DNA from: Solanum dulcamara
Taxonomy: Eukaryota; Streptophyta; Magnoliopsida; Solanales; Solanaceae
Reading direction: 5' to 3'
Assembly (NCBI RefSeq): GCF_947179165.1
Contig: NC_077242.1
Coordinates: 22,787,097 to 22,851,096, forward strand
DNA: 64,000 nucleotides
Numbering within the stretch: the first letter of the stretch is position 1; every line of letters begins with the position of its first letter. Shown piece after piece: positions 34,892-47,594 of this stretch. The notes under the pieces are model-generated. The model was not told the origin of the DNA and did not search any database. It worked only from the letters and a program-made list of their open reading frames with translations. The translations under genes and the position numbers were made by a program.

Positions 34892-37800
34892 TGTTATACA
34901 CCAAAAATTATCAAAATAACCCTAGAGGATAGCCCTCTAGCATAACGTATCATCCCTACCTTTTTTGTTCAATCCGAGGGGAAAATATTGATTACGGGAA
35001 AAATCATTTGAAAAAGTGGTCTCGGTTGAATTTTAGGTCAATCGGATCAAAAGAGAATTTTTTGGGGCAAAATTACTTAACCAGAAGAGTACAAGACAAG
35101 TCCACATCGCGGACTTGCCCTCTAGAGTCAATAATATTATATGAGGAACTACTAAACTCAATCAACATAGCTCATTTTCATCAATTGTTCATAAAACGCA
35201 TTCACTGAATACAATTTATGTGTTATTTCAGTTTTAAATGAGGGGCATTTTGGACTTTTCTCCCCCCTCCTTTACTTAACCCTTAACTTTCTTAGGTTGT
35301 TTTCGACCTTAAAACAGTTCCTAAACGCATTTCTAAGTCTTTTTACGCAAAAATTAACTTAAGAGCTAGGGCTAAGGAGGGGAGAAGAGGCTAGGGTTCA
35401 AGAGATTCAAGTAAATCATTTGCAATTTGATTGCCTAGTCTACATTCCAGGTATGTAAGGATAACTAAACCATGGATTTGTGTTCTTTCATATGCCCAAA
35501 TTAGTTGACTTGTCGAATCAAGTTGAATTAAGTCTTCCATGAGTAATTTCTTGAAAGTTTTCCTTAAATCTTAGTGTATTCTTGCATAATATGATATTGA
35601 TGATTGTTTTATGACTATAATACTTGTAACAAATGATTTGGCCTTTTTCTACATGAACCCTAACTAGAAATTTATCAGTATTTGAATATCCCTATGTAAT
35701 GATTGAGTCTAGAATCATGAACTGTGAATCCCGTGAATTTGAATGGAGTTGAACATGAATGTAGCCTTAATGAAACTTGAAGGTCCTTTGTATTTTCAAA
35801 AATTGAACCCAAATGATTGAATAAAATTAAATGTTGTCATAAATGCATATCTAAACTACTCTTTAAAGGTGTGATCGGAATTGATTGGATAGTATGATTG
35901 GTTGAGAGATTTAATTGTGATAGAATTGATGACTTGATAAGAGTATAAATGAGACTTGTCGAATATCCAGATTGAAATGATTGGATATATTATTATGAGC
36001 ATTGGGTCTTGGAAGGAGTATCGAGCACCGAATAGAGTGAGAGTAACTAACAACTCGAACTCAATAACTACATAGCCAACGTAGTTGCGGATTGTACCAT
36101 AAATCGGATGAATTTCCTTATTGTCCCTAAAGTGGACTTGACTGATTGATTGTTGATCCTTGATTGGTTTATTCATCTCTTACCATGGTAAAGTATTAGA
36201 TGGAGTGGCAACAACGTCGGCTCATTGTACCTTACCGGCTCACAGGTGACACTTGTCGGATAAGAGAAACTCCCAAATAGGTCTTGATAGTACTCTAAAT
36301 GATTGGTTTTATTGGCATAAGACTGTTCTTGTCTAAAATCATATTTACTTTAGACTTTTATGTCCTAATTGAGTTTCTTATTCTTATTTGAGCTTATTCT
36401 ATCTTAATGGTTTTTATTTTTCTACCGTACATACTCGTTCATTCCACGTACTCTGATGTAGAGACAAGTATCAGAGATCATCAACAGGCGCTTCGTTGAG
36501 GATCAGATTTTTCATCACCTTTAGTGAGTCCTCCCTTCTTTCTAAGGATTCCACACTTATCTCTCATTATGTTGAGATAGTACTTTTCTTTCATTGAGGT
36601 AGCTATGAACTTATCATTAGCCCCATCTAGATAGTAAAGGTATGTCATGACGCAAAAATCGAGGTCATAATGTCACACATCCCAAATCTCATCCTGATGT
36701 GTAAGCCGAAAAGTAAAATCATACGAGACTCCCAAAGGGAAGTCAGGCCACAAATAAATGAAATGAAAAGAACAACAAAGAAATTATCCCAAAACCTGGT
36801 GTCATAAGCATAAGAGCATCTAATACAAGTTTGAGTCTGAATATACAACTTAAGTCTCTAAACAAAATTGAAGACCAAAAATAAAAGATAGAACTAACGG
36901 TGATCCTAATCCCAAGGCCTCACCGTTAATCTGATGATAGTATAAGCTCTACAAGATCAGCTGTCGCGCGGAATACCTTGGCTAGAATCTACATCAAAAA
37001 GAGACACAAAAGTAGGGCTAAGTACAATTCATATGTACTCGGTAGGTTAAGCCGACTGAGTATAAATAATTAACCAAACCTATGAAATAAACTAAGGAAT
37101 GCTTCTACCCGCATACAAAAAAGTCTCTTTTTGGATACGGTGCTGCCAATTTACATAGAATGGCATGAGTAAATAAACACATAAGGGAAATTCATTATTA
37201 CTAATGATCATATAAACCGTGTATTACAAATAGCAATGCAATGCAATGCAGTATGATGATGCAGTGATGTGGTGGTATGGTGGAATCAAGGTTGTCGCAC
37301 AACTTATCGTATACACATGTCGAGCTAAGGCTTCTAAATAAGGACCAATGGGAGACTCGCAGTCCTATATTGTATCACAACTAGAAATTTCATCAATTTT
37401 CCACCTAACTGTGGTCAAGGATCAATAACGTGCCACATTTTCTTTCTCAAAAAGACTTTCACAATTCTCTACTTCCTAAGATCAATGTTGTAATGAATGA
37501 GGATGAATGCATCACAATACACATGACACGAAAGCATTATTCTACTAAACTCAACCTAAGCATGATCTTCACCATCAATAGATAGCAATGGGAAGGACAT
37601 ACATCAAAATACGTGTTCACTCCTTTTAGATAATGTTTTAGTATTCAAGTATACTCAGAACCCCCAACTCGACCCCTCAGGCGGGCATTATAAATCAAAT
37701 AGTCTCCGCACGTCTCTCTCATAGGTAAGTCACGAATCACAAATTCTCAAAGTAAATAATATTGCAAATAAGGTCTCACATGGGCTACACAATATAAATA

Positions 37801-39535
37801 AGCCCCCATACAGGCATCGCAAATAATTTATCAGTCTCAATCTACACCACGAACCCATCCAAAAGTCTACAACATAATATTGACTAATTATCTCGTCCAG
37901 TCTAAAGAAGGATAGCCACACCATCTCAATTCAAAACCGCTCTCGAACACTTCTACCAGACGATCAACCTTCGAATTCAATGCCCAAATTAAAAATCCAC
38001 TATCAATAATGAAACATATGCATCACAAGAAGTCCAATGACATTTATATTGATAAGTTTTGAAATCGGAGGTAATATAGTCCAAAAATTAATTAATTTTG
38101 AAAACGGTCAAATCTAAAAATTTCTTTTAAAAATATGTTCTAATCATTGAGGAGAGTTTATGGATAAAAAACCCACAAAAATTGACCAAGAAATCATCAA
38201 GAATTATTGAAAATCTGAAATTCAAATCTAGAATAAAATCTCCCTAAACCTACCTTTAAAAACACTACTTTTGCATGATTTTAGAAGGCAAAAATGATGA
38301 TAAATGATTTAAGAACAAAAGAAATATTTACCCAACCTAAACTCTCAAATAACCCACTCAAAAATCACCCCATCAAGCTCAAAACTCTAAAATGGTGAAA
38401 ATGGGGTTTTCCCCCGATATTTCACTATTCAGGCCAACGTTGTGCATCGCGATCGCCAGTCACTAACTCTTGCAATCGCGAATCACTGGAAACTTATACA
38501 TTGCGATAGCTAAGAACACCAAAACATGGAACCCATCGCATTCGCGGAGCCCACGAAGAGTAAACCAGGTTGCACCAGAAACTAGAAACATCAGCTGAAA
38601 CACGACTCAAAATAACTCTGATCGGACCCTCGAGATTCGTTTGGAATCCCGTACAACCATATATGCACTCCTACTAAATTCAACATTTCGGGCTCAGTGG
38701 AACCATCAGAATTAGAATTCGAGGCCTCCTTAACTCAAAAGTTGATAAGTCACAACTAATCTAACTTGAACATTAAAAAGACCAAAATTCCCTCAAAACT
38801 TTCAAAAAATATAATGAAGCCTCTTTTAGGCCTAAAATCATCCACTAAAATCAATAAAATTATCATAAATCCAATCCAAGTCTCCGAATCTGAATTATTG
38901 ACCAAAGTCAATCTTGACTCATTTAAAACCAAACTTTCCAACTTAAGACCCCAAAATCACGTATCAACCCCAAATATAATTCTGACAACTCTCATAGACC
39001 AATTTTTACATTCCATAGCTGATGAAACTGATAAAATTTAATTCCAAGATCCATAACTTCTGATGATATCAAAACTCACTTTTAGAACCATTTAAGCCTT
39101 AAAACTCAAAAAGTTGCACAATTCACAATCTAATAAGAGTCAAACAAATCCAACTACACAAATTGGTCAAATATCACTCGAGGACACTAACAAGAGGGGT
39201 GAAATGGTAATTTCTCAAAAATTCTAGAAAATGACCCTCAATGTCATTACAAGGTAGAGTCTTCATAAACTAGACAATGATGATTTGATTTGATGTCATT
39301 ATATCTTGACTAATTACTCTCAAACTATTCTTACGACATAGATTTGAATTTAATTGTTGGTCTTTGGCCTTTATTCTTTGAGTTATTAATCATGTTACCC
39401 TCTATGATGTTTTTTCCTTACTTTTGAGTCTTCCACTGTATGATCGAACTAGTGATCAGGTCAAGTGTTTTGATTTGGGATCAACAATAGTTTTTGAGTA
39501 TCGGCCACGTCCAAGGTACCTTTCAGGGCGTGATA
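34892..39535 (+). mobile_element. D-family solo LTR (about 2030 bp net) with GATGA duplication
   Basis: Starts TGTTATACACC at 34892 and ends GGGCGTGATA at 39535 (TA instead of CA). GATGA lies on both sides (34887-34891, 39536-39540). It is interrupted at 36643-39251; the two parts (34892-36642 and 39257-39535) give about 2030 bp. It shares 3' sequence with 1-700 and 56145-56981. It is non-coding. The segment near 35350-35460, with GCTAGGGTTCAAGAG and then GTATGTAAGG, looks like an R/U5 leader region, but that is a guess. Confidence 0.85.
36643..39251 (-). mobile_element. Minus-strand solo LTR (2609 bp) of the chromovirus G family
   Basis: Plus-strand limits are TGTCATGACGC and GTCATTACA, flanked by AGGTA on both sides (36638-36642, 39252-39256). 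On the minus strand it starts TGTAATGACATTGAGGGTC and continues parallel to the LTR at 62856, which starts TGTAATGACCTTGAGGGTC. It is thus a solo LTR of the chromovirus seen at 61108-64000 and gives that family's full LTR length. It carries GATCGCGA/ATTCGCGG motifs at 38440-38560. No ORF is credible. Confidence 0.9.
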
Positions 39536-39593
39536 GATGACGTCTTTGACTCCACTTTTAGACATGAGATTACTTTGAACCTTTTAATGGTAT

Positions 39594-39869
39594 GAGCTCA
39601 GGGATTACATCATTTGGTGGGGAAGTTTTATGATTAGAGTCTTGATATTGTATTATTTTATGATTTGAGTCTGAAGACTACATCACATTGTGGGATCTTT
39701 TATGAGTTCAGTCTAGAGATTGTATCATTTGGTGATTTGAGTTTAGAGACTACATCTCATGGTGAGAGCTTTATTATTTTGAGTCTGAAGAGTTATCATT
39801 TGGATATTTGAGTACAAAGACTACATCGCATGGTTGGGCGATACCAACGCATTTTAGTCTAGGGACTAG
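39594..39869 (+). repeat. About 72-bp composite tandem repeat (42 + 30 bp modules)
   Basis: Two alternating modules, both opening with GAGTCTAGAGA-like sequence: a longer one (about 42 bp, containing GACTACATC, CATGGTG, then CTTTTATGA) and a shorter one (about 30 bp, containing ATCATTTGGTGATTT). About four pairs are seen, with substitutions and small indels. The array starts 54 bp after the right target duplication of the D solo LTR, so it belongs to the older target DNA. Confidence 0.7.
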
Positions 39870-41560
39870 TTAGCTACTAAGATAGAACACAAAATTTAGA
39901 AAAAATGTATGAAATTTATTATATTTATAAGGGGAGGGAAATGGCCCTTGTTCTACATGAAGTGAGCAAATGAACCTAGTGAGATATAAAGTATTCAAAT
40001 GATCCTTAGCCGTTGAACATAATTTGATTGATCTCGGATTGTTGGGTTAGTCCTAACGTTTGTTCACGTGGGGATAGTATTAGGGTGCTTGAGTCCTTCT
40101 ATGATCCTTCTTTCTATTAGTCTCAAGAGATACTTGTGGCTACATGCTTTAGGCTTTGTTACTATATCGTTCATTGAGGCAATACTGACCTAGTATGTTT
40201 TTTTGTTGTTGTTATCAACTTAAGCTTAGTTTGAAGGATTCTACAGGTGAAATGTTTCTTGATCCCTAACCACCACGTTCCTATAATCAAATGTTTTCTT
40301 CGTCATCTATTGGTAGTAGTCCAAGAGGAGTTATTGAGGCTATGGTTAGTAAGGAACAACCGGTGTTTGAAATTACTACGATGATCCTAGTGTGTGTCCT
40401 TCATCTTTTCTCTTATGCTGGCTAATTCGAACTCTTTAGCATCTAGACTCAATATTTCTTTAGTACAAACAAATGTTGTCCATCATTTTGTGTAGCTGGA
40501 TATTTACTCTGTCTAAGAATCGATCCTCACCTTGATATCCTGATGAACCGGCAAGGACCTTCGTAACTAGACATTTTGGCACAATGTATTTCAACCTCGG
40601 GCTTCGTACTCGAGTGATAAGGTTTGAAAGATCAATGCAACATTTGTAGGTCGTAGAGTCGATATTGATTATCCTTCACTTTGACTGAATGCATTTTACT
40701 AGAGCCAGTACTACTATTTGTGAGAGTAGCGTGGTCGGATCAGGTACTTGGCACAATGTACTATGTCCAAGTGACATCCGACTAATCCAATCAACGAGTC
40801 TCAAAGGTTTTTGACATTTGTACTATGGGAACTAGTTTTCGCTTACCTTTAACTTTTGCCAAAATGTTACTTATGGACCCTAGACGTAGGATCCCCTTGG
40901 CTTTTCTCTCAATAGGTTTCCAATATTTTTGATAGTCCCTGATTAGTTTAGGTAAGGGAAACTGGAGATAGAACTCTCTCTCAATACACAACCATGGGTG
41001 CTTTCTTAGATTCCTTTGTCAATGGAATCGTCGAGGCTCGTTTCCTCATCCAGTTAATTTTTATGGCGAGATTTGGGTTGATCTCCCATTCTCATTTTAT
41101 TTCTTTTCCTCATCCTTACCCTTGGCCTTGCCCTTGTCCTTAAAGGTATTCTAGCCCTTACATAATCATAGATTTTTTTGTCGGTCGTAGAAAATTCATG
41201 GGTGGCGACATTGCGTTGAAAATTGATTGAAGTTTGTTATGTTGAGTTCCAAATGTGATACCATATTTCTAGTGGACAAACTTTGACTTTTCAGCAAGGA
41301 TCTAGAACAACATATCGAAATAACACCACAATTCTGTATCTCAACCGACAATGCCAAACAGCATATTGAAAAATCATCATTTTAGTTAATAGTAAATTCG
41401 TTAAAATGTGTTAAAGTCAAGTGAATTAAGATCGATCAAGTTCGTTTTCTTTAGGCTAAAAGCCTAAGATGACGAACCAATACAAAGTTAAAATTTGTTA
41501 ATTAAAGGGGGAAAAGAATAAAAGTGTAATAAATATTGACATTCTTCTCCTATGGAAATT
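39870..41560. other. Unrecognised, probably old repeat-derived DNA
   Basis: No ORF over 70 codons with a recognisable family. The minus-strand opening 40991-40791 is Lys/Arg-rich but has no known motif. The base composition is less AT-rich than the neighbouring DNA, and the region reads like decayed element sequence. I cannot assign it. Confidence 0.4.
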
Positions 41561-42829
41561 CTAAGGGGAGAAAAAAAAATTAAGGATTAGCATGTTGCTT
41601 TTGTGAATTTTCTTATGTCTTCTATTCTTATAAATGATTTTCTTTTTATAAGTTACAAAAATTGAATCATCACGTCAATGTGATATGACTGCATGCTTAG
41701 AATTGGGGCTATCTAGTAATATGTGCCTTAGCTCTGATGTGCTTCCCTTGAGACTAATTGAGGATATGTGCATGGGTGCCTACCTCAAAATTGATTAACC
41801 ATCTCCCATAATCATTATGAAGGTGTTTAGTTGTAAGGTGATTTTCCTCGAGGCCCTACAGGATACCCGTCACAAAACAAATTTACATAAGCAAACGTGA
41901 AGTCAGCTCATGACATATCAAAAGTGCTTTCTCTCTATCTTAATTTTTCCATGTGTCACGGTCCCATACGTTCCTTTTACTTTATCTGTTTTTTTCCCAT
42001 ACAACATGTAAATACGAAGAAAGAGCTCGTGTCTAAGAGTAAGATTAGTGTGACTATTTAATTAATTATAGTTTGCATGGGAAGGTGATATTACTCAAAG
42101 TCCTACCTTTAATTAAAAATTATTAAAATATGTTTCTGCATTTACTCTGCTTACCATAAGAAAAGAAATTTAAAAGCATTGGTCATTCATTCTCATGCAA
42201 GATAACATATTTGGCATAAGCACCTAAGAATGTGGCTATTTCGAAGAAAAGAAAGATAACCAATTCTTAAGAAAGAACATTAATTACATAACTATCTTTG
42301 ATGCATTTTTAATTTTTAAGAGAGCAAACAAAATCAATCAAGTCGATCACAAATATCAACCTTGAGATCGTTATTGTCCCATATCCGATTAAACAAAATA
42401 AAACCAAAAAAGAAAGAAAAGGAAGAGGTACGATATATATGAAAACTTATAGTAATAGCGTAAAAGATTTTTATATTACTAAATCACTTAAAATATAATT
42501 GTAGATAGTTATTAACATTAAGTAAATTGGTAACCTTAAAAACAAAATATATATTCCATCCTATCCTAATTTATGTAATGTATTTTTTTTAATTTATTCC
42601 AAAAATAATGATATTTTTTATATTTAGACAAAATTACTTTACCCTTAATGAAATGAATTACAATCACACAAATATATAATATAATTTTTTATACTATAAT
42701 ATTATTTTAAAAAATTCATGTTTAATTAAAACCCATTACATAAATTGAAATTCAGAAATAACTTTCGGTAACACAACAAATTGCATGAATAGTTTAAAAA
42801 AACAAACAAGTGTTAGATTTACCTTTGTA

Positions 42830-42834
<5 letters not shown>
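41561..42834. other. AT-rich intergenic DNA
   Basis: I see no gene, RNA or element. Short A and T runs are frequent, especially from 42540 to 42740. Confidence 0.5.

Positions 42835-42874
<40 letters not shown>
42835..42874. repeat. (TA)n microsatellite
   Basis: About twenty consecutive TA dinucleotides, immediately before the MITE at 42879. TA-rich sequence also follows the other end of that MITE (43853-43862). Confidence 0.95.
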
Positions 42875-42875
<1 letters not shown>

Positions 42876-42878
42876 CAA

Positions 42879-43852
42879 GGCCAAATCCATCGATGCCCCC
42901 CTAAAGTTGGCTCCAACTTTTACTTAGACACTTCAACTAGACTTTGTTGATTTTAGACACCTCATGTCAAACCTCATTGTGTCATTTTGACACTTTTCTC
43001 TGACTCAGCTTACTAGGTGTGCTGTACATATTTTGAGCGAGTGAGAGACTTTTTTTTTTATAAATATTTTTTTTACCTTCTTCTTCATTACTCTTTCTCC
43101 CTTCCATCTTCTCCACCTCTCACCATCCTCCATTAACACACAATTTTTAAAAAACAATCTACAAATTTTACTAGGTTACATTCTTTGATTCTTTCATCTT
43201 CTTTAAAAATCAAATTTGCATCTTGATTCATATTAAGAAACAAAACTAATTTCAAGGAAACAAAAAAATGAAATCAACTTCTTTCAAATGAAAAAATTGA
43301 TTTACATTTTTACCTTTTCCATTGAAATTAAGAAATAAAATTGATTTTAAGGGATCAAAAAAAAGAAATAAAGAACCTCCAATTGAAAAAAAATAAAAGA
43401 AATCTCTTTTACATATCCGTCATTGTAAATTCCAATCAAAGCAACATAAGAAATCAACTTCTTTCAAATGTCATACAAAAACTTCTTGATTTGATAGAAT
43501 TTAACTTACTCTTTCAATTTATTTATTTTTGTGAACTAACCTATGTTCTTGCCTTTTTGGTAGAGAAGAAATGGGGGGCATGGGGTTTGGTATTGATCTG
43601 GAGGGAAAAAATAAAGTAAAAGTGAGTTTTTTTAAAAGAAATAAAAAAATCCACGTGTCACATATTGATTCGTTTATCTTTCCACATAGAAGGCGTTTGA
43701 ATGTACGCGCTTAAGCTGATTTTGAAAATATAAAAAAGTATTAAAATGACACAATGGGATCCGACATGAGATGTCTAGAATAAACAAAACCTACTCAAAG
43801 TATCTAAGTAAAAATTGGTGTCAACTTTAGAAAGCCACCTATAAATTTGGCC
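42879..43852. mobile_element. MITE, same family as 58196-59407
   Basis: The left end (GGCCAAATCCATCGATG...) pairs as an imperfect inverted repeat with the right end (...CACCTATAAATTTGGCC) over roughly 110 bp, including TGTGTCATTTTGACAC on the left and AAAATGACACAATG on the right. The ends are related to those of 58196-59407, which has a perfect 9-bp duplication. Here the flanks are TA-rich and no clear duplication can be read. The interior is AT-rich and non-coding. Confidence 0.75.
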
Positions 43853-43861
43853 TATATATAT

Positions 43862-44307
43862 ACCTATTTCACATACATGCCTTTGTCATCCAACTTCAAC
43901 CATATTTACCGCAAATTCATTAAATAGCTATGTTACTACATCAATTTTTCTATGTGGATTTATTTTTTTCTCCAATTGAATCTGATCACCATTAAAATAA
44001 TTAAACCCCCTCACCCGTTTCAACCCGACTCCGTAGCCGAAGCAAATCCAACTCCTGGCGCTGAAAATGCAAATATTAGTTATTTTATCTACCAAAATGG
44101 CCACATATTAGAGAGATCGTTTGATAGCGGGTTAAAATTATATAGATATTGGTTATTTTATTTTAAATCTTACATAAGATAATACATTTAATTCCCTTAT
44201 AATGCATACACATATTAATTATACGAATTTCTAAATTGCAAACCAAAGATCGTATTTATGTTGTATATGAATAACATATTTCCTAACTAGCTACCAACCA
44301 TTATATA
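43862..44307. other. AT-rich spacer, no supported gene
   Basis: A 76-codon opening at 43952-44182 contains a Pro-rich stretch (PPHPFQPDSVAEANPTPG). It is not part of any element I recognise. It could be a captured or ancient exon fragment, but nothing supports expression. Confidence 0.35.
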
Positions 44308-44577
44308 ACTTTTGAGAAAATGACCAAATTGGTCCTTAATGTATGGGTAATTCTTTATTTTGATCCTTAATATATTTCACTTGATTGAAATCGTTCTTAA
44401 TGTATAATATAGGTGTTCCTTTAGGTCCTTAATATATTTCAATTGACTGAAATGGTCTTAAAATAAAATAACAGGTGTTCATTTTTATTCTTTACCCTAA
44501 ACCTAAGAGATTTTTTTAAAAAAAATGTTAAATTTTAACTATGGCTAACAAAATTCACTATTTTTTTGGTTAAAGAA

Positions 44578-45434
44578 TGTAGCGTCCTATCCCCATCGTT
44601 ATGAATAGGCTAATGGAGAAATAATTTAGGCAGAAAACTTCAGATAGTAACCTCAAAAAAATTGAGCCTAGGCTAGACTTGGACGAATTCTGAGTTAGGT
44701 GAGGTCTAGGGTGACCTTGTGATAGGTAGGGGATCAAATCTTTAATTTGGTTGGGTTAGCTGATAGCAAAGATGATACGAAGTTGTTACAGCTTCACATA
44801 ATATCATTTGGGTAAGTAAAACTCCCGAAATTAGATTCGTCATAAAGGGTATGATTTAAGACGCCATGGGATGGGGGTGTGTTGTAAAATGGGGTTTTGG
44901 AGCTCAAGTTTTGAGCTCTCTATTTCCGTGCAACCCTCCAGAGCGGGGCAGTCACGACTTACAGACGGGAAGAAAAAACCCATAATGGTTATTTTGACTC
45001 CTATTTTGTTCATAAGAGACCTCGCCTATAAGAGTGATTTTGTTCGAGTTCAAGGATGAGCTATTATTTCAGGCTATCGGAAATTCTCTCTCTTTTTTAT
45101 TCAAGTCCTTCTTTCGGGACTTAGATGTTCCGAGAATGGTTTATTCGTTAATGATTTTCTGTTGGGAGTTGCACCCTTTTTCTAGACTTGTTAGTTTTTG
45201 AGTTTTAATACGATGACTTATAGTTCCTAAGATGATTTTATTTCCACATGTTTGAGGTTGATAACTAGATATTTATGATTTTATGAGAACTCAGACTATG
45301 TTTGTTGATTAAACCTGTTTCCGCATCTTTAAAATTGTGTATACCTTGCGATTGTTGTTAGTTGGGCTATAGTAATGGTTCTCCCACTAAAGAGTTAGTG
45401 TGGGTGCCAGTCATGGAGGATCAGGGTCATGACA
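44578..45434 (+). mobile_element. 5' LTR (857 bp) of gypsy chromovirus F
   Basis: Starts TGTAGCGTCC and ends GGGTCATGACA, with the PBS four bases later. It pairs with 50563-51436. The flanks AAGAA (44573-44577) and GAGAA (51437-51441) are a target duplication with one transition. The two LTRs differ by many substitutions and several indels, so the insertion is old. Confidence 0.9.
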
Positions 45435-45438
45435 AAGT

Positions 45439-45450
45439 TGGTATCAGAAC
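45439..45450 (+). other. Primer-binding site of gypsy F
   Basis: TGGTATCAGAAC, one base from the tRNA-iMet complement TGGTATCAGAGC, placed four bases after the 5' LTR. Confidence 0.85.
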
Positions 45451-45654
45451 TCTAGGTTCGTTGATCTCGTCGTACCAAAATGAGTCTAGTAGAGTCTTGC
45501 GAAATGGTACGAAGACGTCTGTACTTTTCTTCGAGAGGCTACAGGACTTTAGAAAAAGTTTCTCAATCTTCTTTCCCTCGTGCTATAACTTGATTCCAAT
45601 TGGTATCGGGTGATCCAAATTGGTATCTAACTTCTTTAACTCTCTTGTCTGCAG

Positions 45655-46860
45655 ATAGTTAATATTCGCTATAACGGTGGCAAAGGTAGAAGCAGGAGAG
45701 AGAGCCACGACAGGGAGCGAGAGAGAGCAGCACCCGTCAGGGTGGAAGTTCCAGTTGAAGAGGTGCCAGTAGGTGAGGACCCATCACTCCCTAGAATGAT
45801 TTAGAGGTGAATCTAGAAGTTGGAGAAGAAAAAGGAGTTGCTAAACAAAAGGAAGACCCCCAAGCTGGGGTTGTCGGTCTTCCCCCTCTAGACCCCATAC
45901 TAGCGCAGCAGATCATGGCATTTCTAAGTGGGTTGGATGGCAATAGCGCCATTCCCACCATGCTCGCAGCACCATCTTCTGTTGCTCTCCTTTTTTATAC
46001 TATATCTCTGCTAGTATATGAGATGGTAGGCATTGATGCCTTGTTCAGACCACTTATGGGTCCTATTATGACCGGTATTAAGCATGACATGCTCACCATG
46101 TTTCTAAAGCTGAAACCTCTAGTATTTATGGTATCGAGGATGAGAAAGCTTATGATTTCATCCTTGACTTCTACGAGAGGTTGCATAAGCTAAGCATAAT
46201 ACATCAGCATGGGGTAGAGTTTGTAAATTTTTAGTTGTAGGTGAGGCCAAGCAATAGTGGAGGGCATATATGGAGTACCGCTCACTAGTATTGCCCCCAC
46301 TTACTTGAGTCCAGTTTCATGCCTTGTTCCTGGAGAAATATGTGCCACGCACCTTGAGGGATAGTAAAAAGGATGAATTCATGGCATTAGAGCAGGTAAG
46401 TATGCCTGTGGCTGCTTATTAGGCCAAATTTCATGCGCTATCTAGATATGCTACTCAACTGGCGACTACACAGGAACAAAGAATCGAGTTGTTTATGAAG
46501 GAGTTGAACCTCGAGCTACAGGTGTTGTCAGTTCACATGACTTCATTAGGCAAGAGTTTCAATGAAGTCACTGACTTTGTTAAAAAGGTAGAAGGTGTGA
46601 AGAGAGATGGAAAGACCAATTATTTGGCTAAGAATCCCAAGAGCACGGGTAATTTCCAAGGATCCTATTCTAAAGGGTTAGGCATGCTGGTAATTAGAGC
46701 CCGACCAGTTAAGCCAGCTCTGCCCACTTCTACTGGCAGTTTTTAGGTACTCCACAGCAGCATTCAGCCCATGTGAGTTAAGGAGAATTGTTCCCAGGTA
46801 GTAGGTCGTCCTTTGATTGTGGTTGTTTAAATTGTGAAGATCCGAACATACATGGAGAGA
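45655..46860 (+). pseudogene. Gypsy chromovirus gag remnant
   Basis: The ancestral start is probably at 45655, where ATA now stands in place of ATG before VNIRYNGGKGRSRRES. The frame breaks several times. Readable pieces are 45807-46193 (with DPILAQQIMAFLSGL), then in another frame AYDFILDFYERLHKL and FHALFLEKYVPRTLRDSKKD, then 46489-46746 (MKELNLELQVLSVHM, then FNEVTDFVKKVEGV). These are the retrotransposon Gag domain of plant Ty3/gypsy. The zinc knuckle near 46805-46850 is degenerate (CGCLNCEDPNIHG). Confidence 0.8.
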
Positions 46861-47089
46861 ATGTCCTCATCCTCACGGGACAGTTTCAATACCCCAGCAG
46901 GCCAGATCAATAGTACCCACAGCCAGAGAAGGCAATGGTAGAGGACGTTCACATGGTAGGGGAAGAGAAAATCAGAGAGGTCGTACAGGCCGAGGTAATG
47001 GTAGTGCAGGTCGAGGAGCAGTCTAGCCAGGCAGAGAGGTGTCCCATTAGAATGACCGAACTCATTTTTATGTATTTCCATGCAAGACC

Positions 47090-47539
47090 GAGGCAGAGGC
47101 GTCTAACGCAGTGATTATATATACTATTTTTATCTTTGACCAAATGACTACTATTTTATTTGATCTGGGGTTTACTTAATCTTATGTATCCGTGAAATAT
47201 GCCTTGGGTTTTGATGTTTTGTATGATATAATAGATTCCCCCATTCATGTTTCCACCCTTGTTAGAGAGTTAGTCATAGTCTCCCATGTTTATCGTGCTT
47301 GTTCTGCGATGTTTATGGGATTCCAAACTTGGGTTGACTTAGTGATTTTAGATATGACCGATTTTGATGTAATTTTAGGCATGACTTGGTTGTCCCCCTA
47401 TTTTGCTGTAATTAATTGTAATGCAAACACTGTAGCCCTAAAAATGCTGGGGAGGGAAAGGTTAGAGTGGCAAGGGGTGTATAAGCCTAAGTCAGCTAAG
47501 GTCATATCTTTTCTCCAGGCTAGAAAAATAGTGGGGTAG
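47090..47539 (+). pseudogene. Gypsy aspartic protease remnant
   Basis: Retropepsin-like domain. At about 47153-47180 the expected FDSGA(T)HSF active site reads FDLGFT-stop-SY, so the catalytic D-S/T-G is lost (Ser to Leu) and a stop follows. Downstream, 47192-47539 keeps the usual features [18 protein letters not shown] and the block around 47400-47440 (SPYFAVINC). It is inactive as read. Confidence 0.85.
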
Positions 47540-47594
47540 GGTTGTTTGGCCTATCTGGACCATATACGAAATGTGGATGTAGAGTCTCCCTCTA

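Noticed and set aside
40791..40991. Lys/Arg-rich minus-strand ORF
   Set aside because: Only 66 codons, with no recognisable domain and no supporting neighbours; recorded only as part of the unassigned stretch.
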